This document shows positions 1-5,372 of a stretch of 7,954 nt of DNA, piece after piece (the first letter of the stretch is position 1; each line of letters begins with the position of its first letter). This DNA is from Peptoniphilus_A sp050943655 (GTDB taxonomy: Bacteria > Bacillota > Clostridia > Tissierellales > Peptoniphilaceae). The DNA lies in the NCBI RefSeq assembly GCF_050943655.1, contig NZ_JBMNPQ010000068.1, positions 1-7,954 of the forward strand. Reading direction: 5' to 3'. The position numbers and the translations under genes were made by a program. Below the pieces are notes generated by a model. The model had not been told where the DNA came from, ran no database searches, and worked only from the letters and a program-made list of their open reading frames with translations.

Positions 1-148
1 TGTTATTATATTTTCTTAGTTCTTTAACTATACTTTCATTAGGAGTTACCTCCAATTTAAATTGTGAATTTCTTAGAATTCCTACAACTTTTTTAGTTAT
101 TCTATCAGCTACTGCTAAATCCTCAAAATCTGTATTTTGTCTATGTTT
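1..148 (-). pseudogene. Partial ORF at left edge, unrecognised, probably prophage remnant
   Basis: An open frame of 49 codons runs on the minus strand from just after a TAA stop (149-151) to the left edge of the window and continues outside it. It begins K-H-R-Q-N-T-D-F-E-D and holds a basic, helix-prone stretch (ADRITKKVVGIL). It contains no ATG, so the 5' part of the gene is either missing or in another frame. It lies 39 nt downstream of the broken phage head-protein remnant on the same strand, so decayed phage material is the likeliest reading, but I recognise no family. A GGAGG followed by an ATG lies inside it in another frame; that frame stops after three codons and is not a gene start. 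Coding status is uncertain. Confidence 0.3.
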
Positions 149-187
149 TTAAATGTAAATAGCTTTTTTATGAATTAGATCATTGAT

Positions 188-673
188 TTATTTATCATCG
201 TTAAAGTAAGGAATTGTATCGCTTCTGCAATTAAGATGAAATGGATTTGCGGTAACTCCTACTCTATAATCTTTAACATCAAATCCTATGCCATCCATGC
301 TTCTACATATATCACTTGTTATTAAATCCAAAGTTGAGATTACTTGATACTTTTTAACTCTATGTTTTATATATGAATCTAATGTGGCTTGTGAAGATAT
401 TGCTGCAGTCTCTGTATATACAAGCCTTGCTGCATTTGCTCTTGATACTCCAAATTCTTTTTCTATATTTTTTATAGAATCTTCAGGAGATGCACCTCTT
501 GCTATGTCTTTCATTAAGTTATCCTTAATGCGGCAGTAAGCTTGTTACCTCTTCCCCAAATTCTTTCGTAAAATTCCTTTCCATCACTTGTCCAAGGATT
601 ATTTAAAACTATCTTTAATTTATCTTTGTTTATCTTTGTTCATATAGTTCTCATAGGCAATAGAGAAATATAT
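188..673 (-). pseudogene. SPP1 gp7-like phage minor head/head morphogenesis protein, 5'-truncated and frameshifted
   Basis: The intact family member sits at the portal vertex of tailed-phage heads and helps head assembly. Three minus-strand frames join into one recognisable C-terminal half. From 673 downward one frame reads ...IAYENYMNKDK. A 10-bp tandem duplication (621-630 and 631-640) throws the frame. Removing one copy joins it directly to LKIVLNNPWTSDGKEFYERIW, the typical gp7-family block. A second break lies near 530: restoring one base there joins NKLTAA to IKDNLMKDIARG, giving the spacing expected in the family. The last open stretch (188-514, 108 codons) carries ARLVYTE, the STLD..TSDICRSMDG block and the terminal NPFHLNCRSDTIPYF signature. 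Stops at 674-679 and loss of similarity upstream show that the N-terminal half is missing. The 108-codon ORF should not be annotated as an independent gene. Confidence 0.85.
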
Positions 674-701
674 TCATTATTACAATAACGAAAGAATTCA
701 A

Positions 702-747
702 TCAAAAACAAAATGGATGCCACCTACAAAGTATAAGTTAGCATCCA
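702..747 (-). terminator. Rho-independent terminator after the stalk-domain gene
   Basis: Read on the minus strand, TGGATGC (747-741) pairs perfectly with GCATCCA (720-714) across a 20-nt loop that can form a small inner TAC/GTA stem. The hairpin is followed directly by the T-rich run TTTTGTTTTT (713-704). It lies about 40 nt beyond the stop of the 790-1983 gene and before the phage remnant, so it probably ends that transcript. The loop is larger than ideal. Confidence 0.6.
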
Positions 748-789
748 CTATAACTAAATAATTAAATATTGTGTCTATTTTTATGGGTA

Positions 790-1983
790 TTAATATTTAT
801 AGGCATTTCCTGTAAATCCGTTAATTGTGTTTTCTCCATTATTTACAGTTTTTATTTTTACTTCATTTACTAGAACTTTCATGCTCTCGTTATATTTTTT
901 GCCATTTGGGCCAAATTGTACGTCGTAAGGCATATCGAGTTGCACAGATTTTTGTTCGTTTAATGTTATCAGTGGCTTTTCGTTATTTTGTTTGTCCGCT
1001 TGGTATATTGAAAATAAAAATCCACCGTAACCTAAGTTACTTATGTCATAAAATGCAATGGAGTCATAGTCAAGTCTTAACTGAATGTCCTTTAAATATT
1101 TAGCGTCCATTGTGACTTGAAGCTTTGGACTGCCAAATGTATAGATAAAGTTATTGTTGTCAAATTTAACACTTAAATCTTTTACGTCGGGGAACTTATT
1201 TGTCATTGGAAGTAAAAATGTTGAATCGGTAATTTTAAAACAGCTCATCATCTCGTCGTATAATTTTCCTTCTGATGCAATAAAATCTGTTGATGAACTC
1301 TTCATTATCATTGATTTTTCAGAGAGCCAAACTGGCGCTTCTAAAAATTCATCATATTTATAATTTCTACGTTCTAGATAATATCCACAGAGGAAGCCTG
1401 CTCCCTTTTGATAATCTTCCACTACTTTGCTATAAAGTTCGATTCCGTTTCTTGTAGTTGAAGGTTTAAATATAATTTTATTCTCATAACCTGATGGAAT
1501 AAATAATTTAAATCCATACTCTGGAAATTCTTTAACTACATAAGAACTTTTAACTTGTTGTGGCAACTTCTCTGGCTTCTTGCCGATATAGGCAGTTTTT
1601 GAATTTTGATCCCATCCAACTTCTTTTCCAAAGGCCTCACTAATAAACCTAATTGGCACATAAGTCCTGTCCTTGTTTAAAAAAGTCGCAACGTCCATTT
1701 GCTTTTTAGCTCCATTCACTTTAAAGTCCTTGGAGTTTACCTTCATCTCTAAAACATCGCCGTCTCTTGAGATTGTAATTTTCTTTGTCCCATTGTCATA
1801 CTGAACTTTGTAGCCTAAGTTTTCTGAGATAAATCTAAGTGGCACGAATGTGCGATTATCTTTTAAAATTACATCAGCCTCTTGCTTTTTGCCATCAATA
1901 AAAAGGTTTGCATCACCCTTTGCCATTACACTTACATTTAGAAGTGTGAAGATAATGGCAACAATTAATAGTTTCTTCTTCAT
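790..1983 (-). CDS. Secreted copper-amine-oxidase-N-like (stalk) domain protein
   Basis: This 397-residue protein has a signal peptide (MKKK, hydrophobic core 5-17, probable cleavage after V-M-A at 19-21). Two tandem copies of the roughly 50-residue stalk domain named after the copper amine oxidase N-terminus (PF07833 type) follow: about 27-72 with RTFVPLRFISENLGY, and about 78-134 with RTYVPIRFISEAFGK. These modules are common in exported clostridial proteins, usually act as surface or wall-associated spacers, and do not imply oxidase activity. Residues 145-397 form a C-terminal region that I do not recognise. It has no catalytic motif, no sortase signal and no transmembrane segment. The ATG start is fixed by AGGAGGT (1994-1988) four bases upstream and by the signal peptide. 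The gene has its own promoter in the 62-nt gap after the helicase gene and a terminator downstream. The stalk assignment is firm and the biological role is unknown. Confidence 0.85.
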   Translation of the reverse strand: MKKKLLIVAIIFTLLNVSVMAKGDANLFIDGKKQEADVILKDNRTFVPLRFISENLGYKVQYDNGTKKITISRDGDVLEMKVNSKDFKVNGAKKQMDVATFLNKDRTYVPIRFISEAFGKEVGWDQNSKTAYIGKKPEKLPQQVKSSYVVKEFPEYGFKLFIPSGYENKIIFKPSTTRNGIELYSKVVEDYQKGAGFLCGYYLERRNYKYDEFLEAPVWLSEKSMIMKSSSTDFIASEGKLYDEMMSCFKITDSTFLLPMTNKFPDVKDLSVKFDNNNFIYTFGSPKLQVTMDAKYLKDIQLRLDYDSIAFYDISNLGYGGFLFSIYQADKQNNEKPLITLNEQKSVQLDMPYDVQFGPNGKKYNESMKVLVNEVKIKTVNNGENTINGFTGNAYKY

Positions 1984-2005
1984 ATATACCTCCTATTTTA
2001 ATCAA

Positions 2006-2034
2006 ATTATATCATCTAAATTTAATTTTTTAAA
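2006..2034 (-). promoter_or_regulatory. Promoter of the stalk-domain gene
   Basis: On the minus strand a TTTAAA -35 (2034-2029), a 17-bp spacer and a perfect TATAAT -10 (2011-2006) place transcription start near 1999. That is just upstream of the AGGAGGT ribosome binding site. It lies between the helicase stop and the stalk gene start, so the stalk gene can be transcribed independently of the helicase. Confidence 0.65.
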
Positions 2035-2045
2035 GGAGTATAGTA

Positions 2046-3893
2046 TTAAATATCATCACGTGCTAAAGTCTCAAGATCCTTTAGAAAAGATGAAATTTCA
2101 TTTTTTTGACCATTCCTATAATGAGAATACATAAGATATAGCTCACTTTTTGCACGAGTCATTGCAACATAAAATATTCTTCTCTCCTCCTCGTAGAGTT
2201 CGTCAGTCTCACTTAGCATCTCTATGCTTGTGCTAGATGGAAGTGTCCCCTCGTACAAATCAACTACAAAAACTTTTGAAAATTCCAAACCCTTTGCTGA
2301 GTGAATAGTTGAAAATGTAATTTTGGCGTCGCTGTCTTTAGGTTTACTCAAAATATATTCAAGCTCTTTAAGCCTTCCTGCGAATAGTTCTAGTGACTTA
2401 GAATTTTTGGCAATTAGTTTTAAATAATATAAATACTCGTTTAGAGATTCATAAGTCTCCCTAAACCTCTTTGAGTTATCTTTTAGATAATCTCCATAGC
2501 CCATTTCTTTTTCTATATAATTTATTCCGTCATAGACATTAATCCTTGAAAGTTTTCTAAAGCTCGAGTTTAATTTGACCAAGTTTTTGTGATAATATTC
2601 GGGCAAATAAGGATATTCTCTTAGGACATTAAAAATATTTTTGCCAGGATGTTTCTTCAAATAATCTATGTGTTTTCTGGAAATATATCCAAAGAGTTTG
2701 TAATAAAATTTTTCATATAGATCGATATTTGATAGGTCGCGCGAAAAATTTAAAATATCTAAAATGTCCTGAGTTATAAAGTGAGTGAAGAATTTTGTCT
2801 TTTTGTCCTTTATGTTAAATGGAATACTGTTTCTTTCAAAATATTCAACTAGTCCAATGCTCGATAAATTGTTGCGATATAAAACTGCAACATCGCCCTC
2901 AAATCCATCAGTCTCTTTTTTTATAAATTCGTATTGGTCGCGTGGCTCTTTTACTTTTATGATGCTTACAGGTTCGTTAAAGTCGTTATCTGTCACGATA
3001 CTCTTTTTATATCTATCTTTATTTTGATCGATAAAAATATTTGAAGTGTTTACTATATTTTTAGATGAGCGAAAATTATTCTCCATAAAAATTGTCTCTA
3101 AATCTTCGTACTCGTCTTGAAGCTTTAGGAGTTCGCTTGGGTTTGCTCCACGAAATCCATAGATGGACTGGTCGTCATCGGCAACAACTAAAAAATTATT
3201 CCTAGGTCTTGCCAACATCTTTATCACCAAAAATTGGCTGTGGCTCGTGTCTTGTCCCTCGTCAACTTGTATGAATTCAAATCTGTTTCTGTATTTTGAT
3301 AAAATAGCCTTATCCTCTTTTAAAATTTCTAATGCCTTTATTATCATGTCGTCAAAATCAATTAAGTTGTGTGCATTTTTGTAATTCTCATAAGTTTCAT
3401 AAACTTTGGCAAAGTTATTTGTCTCGCAAGTTTTTGATTTTTGATAAGAGATGGGGTTTAGCATGGTGTTTTTGCAGTACCCAATTTCTTTAAAGGCAGT
3501 CTCCACAACTTCCTCAGTGGGATAGGAATTATTTACCTGTCTATAAACAGATCTCATTATTTCGTACTTCTTAGGAATATTTGAATCTATTAAATTGTAA
3601 GTTTTGCCGCTCTTCTTGGCATAATCACGCACAATCTGGTAGCAAAAGGCATGTATTGTGGAAAAGTTTGAAGAACTATTGGGGCAGAGTTTTGAAAATC
3701 TATTTTTAATATCGAGAGCCTGTGCTTTGGAAAAAGTGATAGTTAAAATTCTTCTTGGATCCACTCCCCTATCCATTAGCCTCACGATTCTGTGAAGAAG
3801 TATTGTCGTTTTCCCTGCACCAGGAACTGCCAATACTATTGCAGGTCCTTCAAAATGTTCAGTTGCCTTTTTCTGATTATCTGTAAGTAACAA
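2046..3893 (-). CDS. UvrD/PcrA-like superfamily 1 ATP-dependent DNA helicase
   Basis: This 615-residue SF1A helicase should unwind DNA 3' to 5' using ATP in repair or replication restart. All core motifs are visible: Q motif LTDNQ (3-7); Walker A PGAGKTT (24-30); Ia TITFSKAQA (51-59); Walker B DEGQD (211-215), where DEAQD, DEFQD or DEYQD is more usual; III ADDDQSIYGFRGA (238-250); IV ENNFRSS (271-277); V STIHSAKGLEF (528-538); VI VAMTRAK (576-582). It is about 100 residues shorter than typical PcrA/UvrD and ends shortly after motif VI, so the C-terminal extension (which in PcrA carries a Tudor-like fold) is missing. It therefore looks like an accessory paralogue rather than the housekeeping PcrA. 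The start is TTG (3893-3891), chosen because GGAGGG (3904-3899) stands five bases upstream and no ATG lies nearby. It is divergent from the nitroreductase-like gene. Confidence 0.92.
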   Translation of the reverse strand: MLLTDNQKKATEHFEGPAIVLAVPGAGKTTILLHRIVRLMDRGVDPRRILTITFSKAQALDIKNRFSKLCPNSSSNFSTIHAFCYQIVRDYAKKSGKTYNLIDSNIPKKYEIMRSVYRQVNNSYPTEEVVETAFKEIGYCKNTMLNPISYQKSKTCETNNFAKVYETYENYKNAHNLIDFDDMIIKALEILKEDKAILSKYRNRFEFIQVDEGQDTSHSQFLVIKMLARPRNNFLVVADDDQSIYGFRGANPSELLKLQDEYEDLETIFMENNFRSSKNIVNTSNIFIDQNKDRYKKSIVTDNDFNEPVSIIKVKEPRDQYEFIKKETDGFEGDVAVLYRNNLSSIGLVEYFERNSIPFNIKDKKTKFFTHFITQDILDILNFSRDLSNIDLYEKFYYKLFGYISRKHIDYLKKHPGKNIFNVLREYPYLPEYYHKNLVKLNSSFRKLSRINVYDGINYIEKEMGYGDYLKDNSKRFRETYESLNEYLYYLKLIAKNSKSLELFAGRLKELEYILSKPKDSDAKITFSTIHSAKGLEFSKVFVVDLYEGTLPSSTSIEMLSETDELYEEERRIFYVAMTRAKSELYLMYSHYRNGQKNEISSFLKDLETLARDDI

Positions 3894-3904
3894 ATTATCC
3901 CTCC
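3894..3904 (-). promoter_or_regulatory. Ribosome binding site that fixes the helicase TTG start
   Basis: GGAGGG (3904-3899) followed by ATAAT and then TTG on the minus strand. The strong site and 5-nt spacing support initiation at TTG. The conserved Q motif begins at residue 3, so a later start would remove it. Confidence 0.75.
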
Positions 3905-3960
3905 ATATACAGTTTAAACTACTTGTGCTTATTTTTAAATCTATTTTTTTAATACTTTGA

Positions 3961-3996
3961 TTGTGTTATAATCATATTAGTAGATACTAAGGAGGG
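3961..3996 (+). promoter_or_regulatory. Extended -10 promoter and ribosome binding site of the nitroreductase-like gene
   Basis: A perfect TATAAT (3967-3972) is preceded by TGT (3964-3966), giving an extended -10. The matching -35 region (about 3944-3949) is only a T-run, as is acceptable for extended -10 promoters. GGAGGG (3991-3996) is the ribosome binding site, eight bases before the ATG at 4005. An ATG at 4000 is out of frame and stops after three codons. A 10-bp palindrome AGTTTAAACT (3911-3920) lies between this promoter and the divergent helicase start; whether it is an operator is unknown. Confidence 0.65.
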
Positions 3997-4004
3997 GTAA
4001 TGCT

Positions 4005-4799
4005 ATGTTAATGACAAATTTCTTACAAAAGAGAAAATCAGTTAGAAATTTTAAAAATGATGTAGTTCCAAAGGACAAATTAGAAAATATAAAATTATTA
4101 ATGGATGAGATCGGAAAAAGCGAAAGCGATATTAAGTTTAGTTTTTATGAAAACGGTTCAATAATTGCCGACGGACTTAAGGGAAAAGCAGGTTATGACG
4201 GCGTAATGATAAAAGCTCCTCATTATATAGCATTAGAAATCCGTGAAGACAATGCTATGAATGCTTTAAAATGTGGCTATTTCCTAGAAAAACTAAATAC
4301 TAAAATCGTAAATCTAGATATTGATACTTGTTGGATAACTGTTGACCAAGTAGATCTAGAAACAAAGAGATCTGTCTTTGGCAAAGACGGAGAAAATATT
4401 AACTTTTTAATCGGACTTGGTTACGGCGCTAAGAAAAAACTTTTTGATCCTGAAGTGACTTCACCTAGACTAAAAGTCGAAGAAATAATGTTTAAAGACA
4501 AAATCGGTCTTCCTGTTTCAATTGAAGAACTTGAAAATTATGGAATATTCGATATTTTCTCTTCTGTAAGATATGCACCAAGCCACAAGAACTTCCAACC
4601 TTGGAGATTTGTACTTGAAGGAAATAAAATTCACGCTTACATGCGCAAATCAAGCGAAGACTCAAGATCACTTGTAGACATGGGCGTAGTTTTATTCTAT
4701 GTTGAAGAAATGATGAAATCAATTAACATCAACAACAAATGGGATATTGACCTAAAAGAAGAAGACGATTATTACTACATCGGCTCTTACAATATCTAA
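4005..4799 (+). CDS. Nitroreductase-like protein, TM1586 type (two half-domains)
   Basis: This 264-residue soluble protein resembles the 'putative TM nitroreductase' family (PF14512). In that family one chain contains two related halves, each resembling part of an FMN-dependent nitroreductase subunit. The first half opens with LQKRKSVRNF (7-16), the usual nitroreductase N-terminal FMN-contacting block. The second half carries FSSVRYAPSHKNFQPWRF (about 185-202), matching the A-P-S-x-x-N-x-Q-P-W block. Such proteins are expected to bind FMN and use NAD(P)H, but the physiological substrate is unknown and enzyme activity is not shown by sequence alone. The start at 4005 is preferred over the in-frame ATG at 4011 because the ribosome binding site is 8 rather than 14 bases away. 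The gene has its own promoter and a terminator directly after it, so it is probably monocistronic. Confidence 0.8.
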   Translation: MLMTNFLQKRKSVRNFKNDVVPKDKLENIKLLMDEIGKSESDIKFSFYENGSIIADGLKGKAGYDGVMIKAPHYIALEIREDNAMNALKCGYFLEKLNTKIVNLDIDTCWITVDQVDLETKRSVFGKDGENINFLIGLGYGAKKKLFDPEVTSPRLKVEEIMFKDKIGLPVSIEELENYGIFDIFSSVRYAPSHKNFQPWRFVLEGNKIHAYMRKSSEDSRSLVDMGVVLFYVEEMMKSININNKWDIDLKEEDDYYYIGSYNI

Positions 4800-4824
4800 T
4801 CATATAAATTTTATTAAATTTTTT

Positions 4825-4851
4825 GCCTGTAGTTAAGCTACAGGTTTTTTT
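4825..4851 (+). terminator. Rho-independent terminator of the nitroreductase-like gene
   Basis: CCTGTAG (4826-4832) pairs perfectly with CTACAGG (4838-4844) around the 5-nt loop TTAAG, followed by seven Ts (4845-4851). It lies 25 nt after the stop codon. Confidence 0.92.
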
Positions 4852-4940
4852 ATTTTAAAATCTGTGCTTTTAGTCCTAATTAATTTCTGCATTCACCTTT
4901 TACAATTTACTTAATAAACTCTCGCCTCTACAAATTATAT

Positions 4941-4969
4941 TTGACAAATTATTTTTCTACTGATAATAT
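4941..4969 (+). promoter_or_regulatory. Promoter of the guanine deaminase leader
   Basis: A perfect TTGACA -35 (4941-4946), a 17-bp spacer and TAATAT (4964-4969) preceded by TGA (4961-4963), an extended -10. Transcription should start near 4976. That is about 30 nt before the riboswitch-like element and about 395 nt before the guanine deaminase start. It is one of the best promoter matches in the window and fits a long regulated 5' leader. Confidence 0.75.
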
Positions 4970-4992
4970 ATTACACAACAGGAGATATCTAA

Positions 4993-5037
4993 ATGATAAC
5001 TTCTAAAATAATTTATATAAGCTCACATAATGGGTGA
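4993..5037 (+). other. Possible 14-codon leader ORF overlapping the aptamer
   Basis: AGGAG (4980-4984) stands eight bases before an ATG that opens the 14-residue frame MITSKIIYISSHNG, ending in TGA at 5035-5037 inside P2 of the riboswitch-like element. If translated, ribosomes would keep P1 and P2 of the aptamer from folding. The peptide resembles no attenuation peptide (no run of one amino acid), and the ORF may be chance. Coding status is doubtful. Confidence 0.25.
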
Positions 5038-5079
5038 GCGTCTCTATTGACTACCTATAGTCTAGCTATAAATTTATTT
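5006..5079 (+). ncRNA. Purine-riboswitch-like aptamer (variant) upstream of guanine deaminase
   Basis: The element folds as a three-way junction of the guanine/adenine riboswitch type. P1 pairs AATTTATA (5010-5017) with TATAAATT (5067-5074), extendable by four pairs across a bulge. J1/2 is TAA. P2 pairs GCTCAC (5021-5026) with GTGAGC (5034-5039) around the 7-nt loop ATAATGG, ending in the GG that kisses L3. J2/3 is GTCTCTATT (5040-5048), matching the family's TCTA core but with TT where CC is usual. P3 pairs GACTA (5049-5053) with TAGTC (5058-5062). J3/1 is TAGC just before the TAT that opens P1; the C falls at the position that pairs with guanine. Departures are the 4-nt L3 (CCTA instead of seven bases, CC retained), the TATT, and AGC for the usual GAC. 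It precedes a purine-catabolic gene and follows a strong promoter. Ligand could be guanine, xanthine or a related purine; sequence alone cannot decide. Confidence 0.72.
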
Positions 5080-5140
5080 CACAGTGATTTTCTATAATTT
5101 TCATTGTGCATTAAATTTCTTAGACGCATAGGTGTTTTTT
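5052..5140 (+). terminator. Long hairpin plus U-run, mutually exclusive with the aptamer
   Basis: Bases 5053-5064 (ACCTATAGTCTA, i.e. P3/L3/J3/1) pair with TAGACGCATAGGT (5121-5133) in eleven pairs with one small internal loop. Inside, AAATTTA (5070-5076) pairs with TAAATTT (5112-5118), and CACAGTGA (5080-5087) pairs with TCATTGTG (5101-5108) with one G-T wobble. G and then TTTTTT (5135-5140) follow. The whole makes one extended imperfect hairpin ending in a U-run, and its 5' arm consumes P3, J3/1 and the 3' strand of P1. The aptamer fold and this hairpin therefore cannot coexist, as expected for a riboswitch expression platform. Confidence 0.6.
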
Positions 5141-5143
5141 ATT

Positions 5144-5187
5144 GTCCACTTAAATAAATTTAGATTAATCCTCACATGGACTTTTTT
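5144..5187 (+). terminator. Second U-tailed hairpin in the guanine deaminase leader (weak)
   Basis: GTCCA (5144-5148) pairs with TGGAC (5177-5181), followed by six Ts (5182-5187). The stem is only five pairs and the loop is 28 nt, so it is a weak terminator by itself. Its loop contains AAATAAATTTA (5152-5162), an exact 11-base complement of the P1 3' strand and following bases (5069-5079). The match is low-complexity AT sequence and may be fortuitous. Confidence 0.4.
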
Positions 5188-5372
5188 AAAGCTTGTTACT
5201 AGTCTATCTAAATTTGGACCTATGAAACTGGGGTATTAAAGATAAAAGCAAATTGTTTATAAAAAGTGGAATAAAATCTTTTAAGTACATAAAGTTTGCA
5301 AAGAAAATAATTTTGAACCACTTACGGAAATATCTAAACAGTTTCTTTATAACTTTAGGTTAAGGTGATAAT
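5188..5372 (+). other. Remainder of the long leader before guanine deaminase
   Basis: These 185 bases hold no credible ORF. An interrupted inverted repeat, AAGTGG (5264-5269) with CCACTT (5318-5323), encloses a further ATAAAAT/ATTTTG match and could form a weak long-loop stem. A modest ribosome binding site, AAGGTG (5362-5367), lies five bases before the guanine deaminase ATG and is not obviously sequestered by any nearby complement. Confidence 0.4.

Noticed and set aside
36..44. GGAGG plus ATG on the minus strand inside the left-edge ORF
   Set aside because: The frame opened by this ATG stops after three codons, so the good-looking ribosome binding site starts nothing.
825..1103. Plus-strand ORF of 92 codons
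   Set aside because: It lies antisense inside the stalk-domain gene, has no ribosome binding site and has low-complexity, cysteine/leucine-rich translation typical of a shadow frame.
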